This document shows, in pieces, positions 26,554-35,522 of a stretch of DNA of 64,000 nt. The notes beneath the pieces were generated by a model. That model saw only the letters and a program-made list of their open reading frames with translations. It searched no databases and had not been told where the DNA came from. This DNA is from Flavobacterium sp. UBA6135 (GTDB lineage Bacteria > Bacteroidota > Bacteroidia > Flavobacteriales > Flavobacteriaceae): assembly GCF_002428305.1 (NCBI RefSeq), contig NZ_DIVJ01000023.1, forward strand, positions 62,001 through 126,000, in the 5' to 3' direction. The position numbers and the translations under genes were made by a program. Each line of letters opens with the position of its first letter. The first letter of the stretch is position 1.

Positions 26554-28089
26554 TTATTTAATTCCGTGCATTAATTTCTTTAATAATGGTGAAAGTACTA
26601 ACAAAACACCTCCAAAAATTAATCCGACCCAGAATAATTTTGAGAATAAATCGGTATAACTTGTTAATGCTAAAGTAACATCTGTAACTTGACCTCCTTC
26701 TGTATCAATTTTGGCTAAATTGGCCAATACAGCTGCGATAAATTCTGAACTGGCTGTAGCTAAAAACCAAACGCCCATCATGAAACCAACTATTTTTTGT
26801 GGAGCTAATTTTGTAACAGATGAAAGACCAACAGGAGACAAGCAAAGTTCTCCCATTGTATGAAGAAAATAGGCTAATACCAACCAAATCATAGCGATTT
26901 TAGCACCATCTGCGGTTACATTTGCTCCTATAACTAACATTCCAAATCCCAATCCAACTAAGATGATGGCAAAGGCAAATTTTACAGGTGTATTTGGATT
27001 GTATTTCCCTAATTTCACCCACAAACTTGCAACTACTGGAGCAAAAAGAATAATAAATAATGCATTCAAACTCAAGAACCATGGTCCCGGAATAGTCCAT
27101 CCAAAAAACTCACGATCTAAAACTCGGTCAGCATATAAATTCATTGAAGTATAAGCTTGTTCAAACAAAGCCCAAAAAACCACTGAGAAAATAATCAAAA
27201 CAGTCAAAGCCAGCAATCGTTCACGAATAATTTTTTCTTCTTTAATACTGTAAAAGATAATCATTAATAGTGCAATTGCTCCTGTTATACGCAACATCCA
27301 ATCTACTACAGTATGGCGTTGCACCATTTGAGCAATAATAAATAAACTGGCAATTGATAAAATGTAAATCAACCATTCAACTGAAATTCCGGCAAAAACT
27401 TTCTTTTTCAAAATTTCAGGATTTTTAGGTTCAGCCTTAACCATCAAATATTTCTGACCATAAATAAAGGTGATTAATCCTAAAATCATTCCAATTCCGG
27501 CAGCTCCAAAACCATAACCCCAACCGTAATTTTCTCCTAACCAACCACATAGCAAAGTAGCCACAAAAGATCCTAAATTAATTCCCATATAGAAAATGGT
27601 AAAACCAGAGTCTCTTCTAATATCTTCTTTTTCATAAAGTGCTCCAACTATAGAAGAAATGTTTGCTTTCAAAAATCCAACTCCTAAAATAATTAATGAT
27701 AGCGAAAAGAAAAAAGCTTGCAAGGCAAACTTATCTTGAACCACTTCACCATTTTCGGCTAAAAAGGCTTGATGACCTTCATAAGCTAGTCCAAGATGTC
27801 CAAGCACTAATAAAACACCTCCAAAAATTACTGCTTTTCTAAATCCTAAATATTTATCAGCTAAATAGCCTCCCACAACCGGAAGTGCATAAACCATAGC
27901 AGCATATCCTCCAACTATAAAATTTCCAGCTTCATCTGAAAATAAATGATATTTTACTAAATAATAAATTAGCAAAGCTTTCATTCCATAAAAAGAAAAT
28001 CGTTCCCACATTTCAGTGAGGAAAAGAATAAAAAGCCCAAATGGATGTCCGAATAATTCTTTTTTATCCAGCGAAGTATCGTTTGTCAT
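26554..28089 (-). CDS. POT/PTR2-family proton-coupled peptide transporter (copy 2)
   Basis: 511 residues. The same motifs as copy 1 occur (EMWERFSFYGMKA, FYMGINLGSFVATL, TMGELCLSPVGLSSVTKLAP), but most loops differ, so the copies are old paralogues, possibly with different peptide ranges. It lies eight bases downstream of the dipeptidyl peptidase gene, which fits import of the released di- and tripeptides. Confidence 0.93.
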   Translation of the reverse strand: MTNDTSLDKKELFGHPFGLFILFLTEMWERFSFYGMKALLIYYLVKYHLFSDEAGNFIVGGYAAMVYALPVVGGYLADKYLGFRKAVIFGGVLLVLGHLGLAYEGHQAFLAENGEVVQDKFALQAFFFSLSLIILGVGFLKANISSIVGALYEKEDIRRDSGFTIFYMGINLGSFVATLLCGWLGENYGWGYGFGAAGIGMILGLITFIYGQKYLMVKAEPKNPEILKKKVFAGISVEWLIYILSIASLFIIAQMVQRHTVVDWMLRITGAIALLMIIFYSIKEEKIIRERLLALTVLIIFSVVFWALFEQAYTSMNLYADRVLDREFFGWTIPGPWFLSLNALFIILFAPVVASLWVKLGKYNPNTPVKFAFAIILVGLGFGMLVIGANVTADGAKIAMIWLVLAYFLHTMGELCLSPVGLSSVTKLAPQKIVGFMMGVWFLATASSEFIAAVLANLAKIDTEGGQVTDVTLALTSYTDLFSKLFWVGLIFGGVLLVLSPLLKKLMHGIK

Positions 28090-28097
28090 AAGTTTGG

Positions 28098-30272
28098 TTA
28101 TAGATTAGCTTTTAAGTAGTTAGTCATTTTAGTATATAATTGCAAGCGTATCTTTCCGCCATAAATTCCATGATTGGTATCGGGATAAATGGCTTGATCA
28201 AATTGTTTGTTAGCCAATTGCAACGCACGAATCATTCGGGTTGCGTTTTGAAAATGTACGTTATCATCGGCTGTTCCGTGGATGATAAGATAATTTCCTT
28301 TTAATTTATCTACGTGGTTGATGGGAGAATTATCATCATAACCACTTGCATTTTCCTGTGGTGTTTGCATGTATCGTTCTGTATAAATCGTGTCATAAAA
28401 ACGCCAGTTGGTTACCGGAGCAACAGCAATGGCCGTTTTAAACACGTCGTTTCCTTTTAAGATGCAGTTGCTGGACATGAATCCGCCATAACTCCAGCCC
28501 CAAATTCCGATACGAGTTTTGTCGATGTAAGGATAGTTTCCTATTACTTTTGCAGCATCAATTTGATCTTCTACTTCGTATTTTCCTAATTCTTTTTGAG
28601 TGACTTTTTTGAAGGCAGCTCCTTTGTATCCGGTACCTCTTCCGTCCACACAAGCAACCAAATAACCTTCTTGAGCTAATAGCATGTGCCAATAATCATT
28701 CGCTCCCAACCATTGATTAGCAACTTGTTGCGATCCCGGTCCGCTGTATTGAAATAATAATAATGGATATTTTTTGGAAGCATCAAAATCTTTTGGTTTG
28801 ATGATGTAAGCATTCAATTTATGTCCTTTTTCGGTCGTTAATTCGAAGTATTCTTTTGTTGGAAGATTGTAACTTTTAAGTTTTGAAGCTAATTCGTTGT
28901 TATCAACGATTGATTGAACTTGCTTTCCGTCTTTTGAATCGTGTAACGTGTATGAAGTTGGTTCGGTTGAACTGGAAAAAGAATTGATGAAATATTGAAA
29001 ATTCGGACTAAAAGTTGCTTTGTTGGTTCCTGTTTTATTCGTTAATCGAACTTTATTTTTTCCGTCTAATTTGATTTTATAAACATCTCTATTAATCGAA
29101 CCATTTTCAACCGATTGGTAATAAATTTGCCCGTTTTTTTCATCAAAACCGTAATAGGAAGTCACTTCCCAATTTCCTTTGGTAATTTGATTTCTAAGCT
29201 TTCCGTTTTTGTCGTAATGATAAATGTGGTTGAAGCCGTCTTTTTCGGACGTCCAAATGAAACTGTTGTCTTTCAAAAAGGTCAAATTATCGGTTACATC
29301 AACATAAGCTGCGTCTTTTTCATTCAAAACCACTTTTGTAGTTCCTGCTTTGGCATCCACAAAAAGTAAATCCAAATTATTTTGGTGACGATTTAGCACT
29401 TGAATACTCAACGCATTCGAATCATTTGTCCATTTCATTCGAGCAATGTAAAAGTCATTATATTGACTCAAATTGATATTATTGGTTTGATTTGAAGCTA
29501 TTTCATAGATATGCAAAGAAACCAATGCATTTTTTTCTCCTGCTTTTGGATATTTAAAAACCTCCTGCGATGGATATAATTCTCTCCCAAAAACATCCAT
29601 TGAAAATTCGGGAACATCGGTTTCATTAAATTTAATGTAAGCCAAATGAGTGCTCGAACTATTCCAATCAAAAGCTCTTACAAACCCAAATTCTTCTTCA
29701 TAAACCCAATCTGTAATTCCGTTAATGATGTGATTTTTCTTGCCGTCAGTTGTAATTTGAGTGTGTTTTGAAGAAGCTAAATCATACACATATAAATTAT
29801 TTTCAAAACCGTAAGCAATCTTTTTTCCATCCGGAGAAAACGTTGGCTCTTGAATTTTATAATCGGCTACTTTTTGTAATTTCTTTGATGATAAGTCATA
29901 AATATAAAAATCGGCAACGGAAGAATGACGATAAATTTGTTCCGAATTCAAAGCAATCAGCAATTGCGTTTCCGTGGAATTGAATGTATAACTATCAATG
30001 GATTTTAATTCGGTATGATTTTTCGTATCAATAAGCGTACTCACTTTCTTCAATGTAGCAAAATCGTACAAATCGATTTGAAAAGTACGTGATGTTCTGT
30101 CTGCATTTAAGACTGTATATTGATTGGTGTTTTTGAGAGCTTGCAAAGCATCCATCCCTTTTGTTCGGAAAGTTCCTGAGGACCAGATGTCTTCTAAGGT
30201 GATTTTTTGCTGACCTATCGCGGTCGCCGATACAAGAAGTAAGAAACAAACGAGTTTTGAGAATTGATTCAT
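28098..30272 (-). CDS. Dipeptidyl-peptidase IV-like S9 peptidase, exported
   Basis: 724 residues from the ATG at 30272, which opens a clean signal peptide (FSKLVCFLLLVSATAIGQ); the 39-codon extension upstream is low-complexity and unlikely. An eight-bladed beta-propeller domain (about 50-480) includes WVYEEEF, the Glu motif that positions the substrate N-terminus. The alpha/beta-hydrolase domain has S594 in GWSYGGF, D669 or D670 in HGTADDNVH, and H701 in TNHGI. It removes X-Pro or X-Ala dipeptides from peptides in the periplasm. It heads the five-gene operon with POT transporters and thioredoxins. Confidence 0.93.
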   Translation of the reverse strand: MNQFSKLVCFLLLVSATAIGQQKITLEDIWSSGTFRTKGMDALQALKNTNQYTVLNADRTSRTFQIDLYDFATLKKVSTLIDTKNHTELKSIDSYTFNSTETQLLIALNSEQIYRHSSVADFYIYDLSSKKLQKVADYKIQEPTFSPDGKKIAYGFENNLYVYDLASSKHTQITTDGKKNHIINGITDWVYEEEFGFVRAFDWNSSSTHLAYIKFNETDVPEFSMDVFGRELYPSQEVFKYPKAGEKNALVSLHIYEIASNQTNNINLSQYNDFYIARMKWTNDSNALSIQVLNRHQNNLDLLFVDAKAGTTKVVLNEKDAAYVDVTDNLTFLKDNSFIWTSEKDGFNHIYHYDKNGKLRNQITKGNWEVTSYYGFDEKNGQIYYQSVENGSINRDVYKIKLDGKNKVRLTNKTGTNKATFSPNFQYFINSFSSSTEPTSYTLHDSKDGKQVQSIVDNNELASKLKSYNLPTKEYFELTTEKGHKLNAYIIKPKDFDASKKYPLLLFQYSGPGSQQVANQWLGANDYWHMLLAQEGYLVACVDGRGTGYKGAAFKKVTQKELGKYEVEDQIDAAKVIGNYPYIDKTRIGIWGWSYGGFMSSNCILKGNDVFKTAIAVAPVTNWRFYDTIYTERYMQTPQENASGYDDNSPINHVDKLKGNYLIIHGTADDNVHFQNATRMIRALQLANKQFDQAIYPDTNHGIYGGKIRLQLYTKMTNYLKANL

Positions 30273-30408
30273 TTTAAATACGTTAAAAAAAGATTCAATT
30301 TTAGTGAAAAAATCGGAATAAAACGAGTTTTTTTCTGTTAAATAGCAATTTTTGGATTTTTGAAATGAAATAGAAATTTTAAAAAACACATCTAATTTTA
30401 ATTTTCAT

Positions 30409-30416
30409 TAAATTTG
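30409..30416 (+). promoter_or_regulatory. Candidate -7 box for toxin-antitoxin pair
   Basis: TAAATTTG matches TAnnTTTG exactly and ends 17 bases before the antitoxin ATG at 30434. No -33 TTG is visible. Confidence 0.5.
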
Positions 30417-30433
30417 TGTGTAAATATTTCAGT

Positions 30434-30667
30434 ATGGAAACTATTCGAATTCAATTTCAAGCCAAATTAAAGTCAAAAATTCTTGAATTATTAAGTTCAT
30501 TTTCTGAAAATGAAGTTCAAATTATTCAGGAAGATCCTTTTTTTGAAAAAAATAAAAAAATTTTAGAAAATGAATTGAAAAACATTGAAAATGGGAAATC
30601 AAAATGTATTTCGATGGAAGAAATGGATTTGGTTATGGAAAAAATAATTTCAAAATATGAAGATTAG
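30434..30667 (+). CDS. Putative antitoxin of a RelE/ParE-type pair
   Basis: 77 residues from ATG 30434. It is highly charged and helical (LLSSFSENEVQIIQEDPFFE), with a conserved-looking middle KKILENELKNIENGKSKCIS and MEEMDLVMEKII. It has no visible helix-turn-helix or ribbon-helix-helix. The call rests on size and its 11-base overlap with a RelE/ParE toxin gene. Antitoxins of this flavobacterial type are often annotated as hypothetical. Confidence 0.7.
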   Translation: METIRIQFQAKLKSKILELLSSFSENEVQIIQEDPFFEKNKKILENELKNIENGKSKCISMEEMDLVMEKIISKYED

Positions 30668-30938
30668 TTTTTCTGAAAAATTCATCAATGCCCTATCAGA
30701 TCAAGTCGAATTTATTGCAAAAGACAAACCTAAAGCTGCACGTAAATTTAAGAATGATTTACTAAAAAACATCTTAAAAGATTTAAAAAATCCATTTAAT
30801 TTTAGAAAATCTATTTACTTTGAAGACGATTTAATAAGAGATTACATTTTCAAAGGTTTCACAGTAGTGTATAAAGTGAAAATGGAAACTAAAGAAATCA
30901 TTGTATTTGGTTTGATAAAATACAAGAATTCACTTTAA
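30657..30938 (+). CDS. RelE/ParE-family toxin
   Basis: 93 residues. The layout fits the RelE/ParE fold: an N-terminal beta strand (MKISFSEKF), two helices rich in Lys (FIAKDKPKAARKFKNDLLKN), and a C-terminal sheet with RDYIFKGFTVVYKVK and IIVFGLIKYKN. Family members are ribosome-dependent mRNA endonucleases or gyrase poisons; which applies here cannot be told. Its start lies within the antitoxin gene, so the two are translationally coupled. Confidence 0.82.
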   Translation: MKISFSEKFINALSDQVEFIAKDKPKAARKFKNDLLKNILKDLKNPFNFRKSIYFEDDLIRDYIFKGFTVVYKVKMETKEIIVFGLIKYKNSL

Positions 30939-30958
30939 ACTTTTATTCCTCTTAGTTG

Positions 30959-30966
30959 TATCTTTG
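30959..30966 (+). promoter_or_regulatory. Candidate -7 box for mevalonate genes
   Basis: TATCTTTG fits TAnnTTTG exactly and ends 20 bases before the HMG-CoA reductase ATG. Confidence 0.55.
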
Positions 30967-30986
30967 CACCACAATAAGCAACAAAA

Positions 30987-32303
30987 ATGAACCACGAAAT
31001 TTCCGGATTTTCTAAATTATCCAAAGTTGAAAAAATTGAATGGATTGCAAAGCAGTATTTTTCGCAACCTGAAGAAGCCATTTCATTAGTCAAAAACTAT
31101 TGGAATACAGATGAAAAACTGCAACAATTGCACGACGAATTCATCGAAAATACGATTTCCAATTTTTATTTACCGTTGGGAATTGCACCGAATTTCAACA
31201 TCAACGGAAAAAATTATACCGTTCCCATGGTGATTGAAGAAAGTTCGGTGGTGGCGGCAGCTGCTAAATCGGCTAAATTCTGGTCGAAACGTGGCGGATT
31301 TAAAACGACGGTTTTGAACACCGAAAAAATCGGACAAGTTCATTTTATTTATAAAGGTGAAAAATCCAAATTAGTTGATTTTTTTAATCAAACGAAACCA
31401 AAATTCTATTCAGAAACAGAAAGCATAACCAAAAATATGCAAAAACGTGGTGGCGGAATTTTGGATATTATTTTGAATGATAAAACCGCTGATTTAGAAA
31501 ATTACTATCAATTGCATGCTACTTTTGAAACCAAAGATAGTATGGGTGCGAATTTCATCAATTCGTGTTTGGAACAATTTGCTAAAACCTTGAAGCAAGA
31601 GGCTCAAACTTTTGAAATTTTTTCGGAAGATGAAAAAAACATTGAAGTAGTGATGAGCATTTTGTCAAACTATGTTACGAATTGTATTGTTCGAGCAGAA
31701 GTTTCCTGTTCAATTGAAGAATTAGCCGAGAAACAAATCGAAAACCCGAAAGAATTTGCCGAGAAGTTTGTCCGAGCCGTTCAAATTGCACAAATTGAAC
31801 CTTTTCGTGCCGTAACGCACAACAAAGGAATTATGAACGGAATTGATGCCGTGGTTTTAGCCACCGGAAACGACTTTAGAGCCGTGGAAGCCGGAGCACA
31901 TGCGTATGCCAGCCGAAATGGCAAATACAGCAGCTTATCTCATGCAACAATTGAAAACGGCATTTTTAAATTTTGGTTAGAAATTCCGTTAGCGTTAGGA
32001 ACGGTGGGCGGTTTAACTTCGTTACATCCCTTAGTAAAATTGAATTTAGAAATTTTAGAAAAACCATCGGCACGCGAATTAATGCAAATTGTGGCCGCTG
32101 TTGGATTGGCTCAAAATTTTGCTGCCTTGCGTTCATTGACAACCAAAGGAATTCAGGAAGGTCATATGAAAATGCACATCAACAATATTTTAAATCAGTA
32201 TCACGCGACGGCAGAAGAAAGAATAAAAGTAGCGGAGTATTTTAAAGACAATACGATTTCACACGCTTCTGTGGCGGGATTTTTGGAAGAAAACAGAAAA
32301 TAA
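30987..32303 (+). CDS. mvaA: Hydroxymethylglutaryl-CoA reductase, class II
   Basis: 438 residues. Class II motifs are present: ENTISNFYLPLGIAPNF, VPMVIEESSVVAAA (catalytic Glu), VTHNKGIMNGIDAV (catalytic Lys), GNDFRAVEAGAHAYA (catalytic Asp) and GIQEGHMKMH (catalytic His region). It interconverts HMG-CoA and mevalonate. Its six-base spacing to a GHMP kinase gene supports a biosynthetic mevalonate-pathway role feeding isoprenoids. Confidence 0.95.
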   Translation: MNHEISGFSKLSKVEKIEWIAKQYFSQPEEAISLVKNYWNTDEKLQQLHDEFIENTISNFYLPLGIAPNFNINGKNYTVPMVIEESSVVAAAAKSAKFWSKRGGFKTTVLNTEKIGQVHFIYKGEKSKLVDFFNQTKPKFYSETESITKNMQKRGGGILDIILNDKTADLENYYQLHATFETKDSMGANFINSCLEQFAKTLKQEAQTFEIFSEDEKNIEVVMSILSNYVTNCIVRAEVSCSIEELAEKQIENPKEFAEKFVRAVQIAQIEPFRAVTHNKGIMNGIDAVVLATGNDFRAVEAGAHAYASRNGKYSSLSHATIENGIFKFWLEIPLALGTVGGLTSLHPLVKLNLEILEKPSARELMQIVAAVGLAQNFAALRSLTTKGIQEGHMKMHINNILNQYHATAEERIKVAEYFKDNTISHASVAGFLEENRK

Positions 32304-32309
32304 ATCACC

Positions 32310-33218
32310 TTGAAACAAACCTTTTACAGCAACGGGAAATTACTGATCACTGGAGAATATTTGGTATTAGACGGGGCAAAAGCTCTAGCACTTCCTACAA
32401 AGTTTGGGCAAAGCATGCATATTTCTCCCGGAATACCACAAAATATTTCATGGACTAGTTATGATTCTGATGGAACTGTTTGGTTTGAATCGACTTTTAC
32501 GTTTGAAGAAATTAAATCATTTCAAACATTAGAAAAAGGTATCAAAAAAACTTTGTTTGAAATTTTATCAGAAGCTCATAAACTAAATCCGGAATTTTTA
32601 TCAGATTCAAAAGGATATGTTATTGAAACCCACCTAACTTTTCCAAAAAACTGGGGACTTGGCACGTCTTCAACCTTATTAGCCAATATTGCAAAATGGC
32701 TTGAAATTAATCCTTTTCAATTATTAAAAAATAGTTTTGGAGGAAGCGGTTATGATATCGCCTGTGCTCAAAACGACACTGCTATACTTTACGAATTACG
32801 CAATGAACTTCCTTATTTCACTGCAGTTGACTTTTATCCGATTTTTCATGAAAACCTCTATTTTTTATATTTAAATCAGAAGCAAAGCAGCAAAACAGCT
32901 ATTGCAACCTATTTAGGAAAACAAAAAGAAAAAGACAGAGCAATTATTGAAATAAATCAAATTACAGCAGAAATCTTAACTACTAATTCCATCCAAACAT
33001 TTGCTTTAGCTATTGACAAACACGAATCTTTAATGAGCAATATCTTAGAAATGCACACTGTTAAGGAAGCATTATTTCAGGATTTTAAAGGTGTTATAAA
33101 AAGTCTTGGAGCTTGGGGTGGTGATTTTGTCTTAGTTGTTTCAAAAGAAAATCCAAAAAAATATTTTGAAGAAAAAGGGTATGCAACACTTTTATCTTTT
33201 TCTGAAATGATTTTATAA
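32310..33218 (+). CDS. GYDIA-type GHMP kinase
   Basis: 302 residues beginning with TTG, six bases after the reductase stop. The N-terminus KLLITGEYLVLDGAKALALP is the usual GHMP start. The ATP loop is LTFPKNWGLGTSSTLLANIA, and the GSGYDIACAQ segment gives the family its name. It most likely phosphorylates mevalonate or phosphomevalonate; the exact substrate of this subfamily is not evident from sequence. Confidence 0.88.
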   Translation: MKQTFYSNGKLLITGEYLVLDGAKALALPTKFGQSMHISPGIPQNISWTSYDSDGTVWFESTFTFEEIKSFQTLEKGIKKTLFEILSEAHKLNPEFLSDSKGYVIETHLTFPKNWGLGTSSTLLANIAKWLEINPFQLLKNSFGGSGYDIACAQNDTAILYELRNELPYFTAVDFYPIFHENLYFLYLNQKQSSKTAIATYLGKQKEKDRAIIEINQITAEILTTNSIQTFALAIDKHESLMSNILEMHTVKEALFQDFKGVIKSLGAWGGDFVLVVSKENPKKYFEEKGYATLLSFSEMIL

Positions 33219-33220
33219 AA

Positions 33221-33243
33221 AAACCACGCTCAAGGCGTGGTTT
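33221..33243. terminator. Convergent terminator between GHMP kinase and ppiD-like gene
   Basis: AAACCACGC (33221-33229), loop TCAAG, GCGTGGTTT (33235-33243). It is A-rich on the left and T on the right, so it can act on both strands. Confidence 0.88.
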
Positions 33244-33264
33244 CTTGTATCTGTATAATACTAC

Positions 33265-35373
33265 TTAGTAATTAAACTTAGTTCTATTATCTTTAATCTT
33301 TGCTTTTTCTTTCAATGCAGGAAACACTCTCTTTAATGCCGTACCGTTTTGAGCTTTTAATGCTGTCAATTGAACTGTGTAGTCTTGCGTTGGTAATCCT
33401 TTTGAAACTTGGATTGTTTTAACAGCATAAACTCCTGTATTACCTTGAACTAATTCAGAAACTTTAGATGCATCCGTACTAAAAGCAACTCCAACAACAG
33501 CAGGTTCTGAACCTGAATTTGGGATAATAGGATTTTCTAAACTTACGTTCTCAGCTTTTTGAACAGTTACTGCACCAGCTTTAGCAATTGCGTCTAATGT
33601 AGTTCCGGTCATTTTTGCTTTAATCAACTCAGCTTTTTTATTGTTTTTAATGATTGGCTCCACTTGAATTCTTGCCTCTTCAATTGGCAACAAACCTTCT
33701 TTGTTTATCTTTTTTAGTCTTGCAATTACGTGACCAACTTTAGGGATTTCAAAACGTTTTACATCATTAAGGTCAGTTCCTTTTTCAAACGCCCAACGAA
33801 CGATTTGTCTTTGATTACCTAATTCTCCCATAGCTTCATCAAGAGCTTTTGATTTTACTGTTGGCGAAACAGCCAATTTGAATTCGTTTGCAGCATCAGC
33901 AAAAGGTTTCTCATTTGCTAATTGTTCAAATTTCATTGCATTGGTATAAGCACCATCTGTAGTTTTTTCAGAAGCTTCAATTTTTTGAGCGATAGTTGCT
34001 AATTGAATAGCATCTTGTCTGTCAGTAATATTGATAATATGGAAACCAAATTCTGATTCTACTAAGCCAATTTTACCAACTGAATTGTTGAATACAAAAT
34101 CGTTGAATGGTTTTACCATTTGACCAGGATTAAAGAAATCTAAATCTCCACCTCTTTGACCTGATTGTGTATCTTCAGACTCCACCATAGCAACCATAGC
34201 AAATTCGCTTGGACTAGCTGTTACTTTAGCTAAAATTTCTTCCGCTTTAGTTTTGGCTTGTTCTTTGTTTCTGATCTCTTTAGTTTGAACGGGAGTTCCT
34301 TCGTAGCTAATCAAAATGTGACTTGCTCTTGCTTTTGCTCCTGATTTTCTTCCCATCGAACGACTTAATGCATAATAATTCCCATATTCATAAGGGCCGA
34401 AAACTTCACCATCTGCAAGGTTAAAGATTTGTTCTGCATATTCTGCAGGTAAATCTGATTTTGAAACAAATGTTGAATCATATGGAAAATCAGAATTAGC
34501 ATTTACAAATTCTACAATGCTTTTTGTAGCTCTAAATCCAGGCAAAGTATCATTTTGGTTGGTTTCATTGTTAAATACAATTTTTGCATTTAACAAACCT
34601 TCTAAACGAGTTTTGATGTCGGCTTTATCACTCTCCGTTGCATTGTCGTTAATTGTAACAAATTCAATTTCTCTTGTTTCTTCTGATTTATATTTCTTTT
34701 CATTTTTCTTCATGAAATCAATAATTTCTTTATCAGAAACCGTTACTTCACTATCATTTATTGAAGAAAATGGCACCACTACATAATCAAAAGATACTTT
34801 ATCATTCTCTAAGTTATACTTAAATTTAGCGTCATTAACTGTAGTGTAAAAACCTGATTTCAACAAAGTAGAATAGATTTGATATTTCGCGGAAACGTTT
34901 GCATTTCTTTCAATTCTTTCTAATTCTTCTTTTTCTTGAGGATTAGAACTTGATTTGAAATATTCTCTATATTTATTGATATCAAACTGTCCCATTTCAT
35001 TGGCAAACATTGGACTTCTACCAATAGTTTGATCGGCTTTTAAGGCTTCTACCAAATGTGATTCAGAAATTCTGATTCCCAATTTTGCTAATTCATCATT
35101 CAATAATGCAAGGTTAATCTCTTGGTTCCAAACTTGGTTCATTGCTTGTATCGTAGTCATACCTTGTTGTGCACCTTGTTTTTCAACATTGTTAACCTTT
35201 AAGTTAAACTCTTCATAGGATACATCTGTTCCGTTTATTGTACCAACATTTGTAGCTGATTGACTAAAGCCACCACTTTGAATAACATCTGCCAAGACAA
35301 ATGAAAATAATGCTAACGCAATAATTACAATTAGAATAAATGAACGCTGTCTAATTTTTCCTAAAATTGCCAT
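33265..35373 (-). CDS. ppiD: PpiD/SurA-type peptidyl-prolyl isomerase, membrane-anchored
   Basis: 702 residues. An N-terminal membrane helix (about 11-28, FILIVIIALALFSFVLADVI) is followed by a SurA_N-like chaperone region (about 40-250). A parvulin domain (about 345-445) contains RASHILISYEGTPV, SEDTQSGQRGGDLDFFNPGQMV and SEFGFHIINI, and a second chaperone-like region follows. It folds outer-membrane and periplasmic proteins as they leave the Sec channel. It is separated from the upstream CNNM gene by 149 bases and may have its own promoter (TATTTTCG on the minus strand, one mismatch). Confidence 0.93.
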   Translation of the reverse strand: MAILGKIRQRSFILIVIIALALFSFVLADVIQSGGFSQSATNVGTINGTDVSYEEFNLKVNNVEKQGAQQGMTTIQAMNQVWNQEINLALLNDELAKLGIRISESHLVEALKADQTIGRSPMFANEMGQFDINKYREYFKSSSNPQEKEELERIERNANVSAKYQIYSTLLKSGFYTTVNDAKFKYNLENDKVSFDYVVVPFSSINDSEVTVSDKEIIDFMKKNEKKYKSEETREIEFVTINDNATESDKADIKTRLEGLLNAKIVFNNETNQNDTLPGFRATKSIVEFVNANSDFPYDSTFVSKSDLPAEYAEQIFNLADGEVFGPYEYGNYYALSRSMGRKSGAKARASHILISYEGTPVQTKEIRNKEQAKTKAEEILAKVTASPSEFAMVAMVESEDTQSGQRGGDLDFFNPGQMVKPFNDFVFNNSVGKIGLVESEFGFHIINITDRQDAIQLATIAQKIEASEKTTDGAYTNAMKFEQLANEKPFADAANEFKLAVSPTVKSKALDEAMGELGNQRQIVRWAFEKGTDLNDVKRFEIPKVGHVIARLKKINKEGLLPIEEARIQVEPIIKNNKKAELIKAKMTGTTLDAIAKAGAVTVQKAENVSLENPIIPNSGSEPAVVGVAFSTDASKVSELVQGNTGVYAVKTIQVSKGLPTQDYTVQLTALKAQNGTALKRVFPALKEKAKIKDNRTKFNY

Positions 35374-35522
35374 TTTATATAAGTTTTTTTAATTCAGTTT
35401 GCGAAAATACAATTATCTATGAAATAATAATAATGTATCGGATATATTTTGCAGTTTTTTTGTTTTATAGATTTTGAAAGCTATAAATAGGGATAGATTT
35501 TGAAAAATACTCACAATTTTTA

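Noticed and set aside
30273..30389. N-terminal extension of the dipeptidyl peptidase
   Set aside because: It places the signal peptide 40 residues into the protein; the internal ATG gives a normal export signal.
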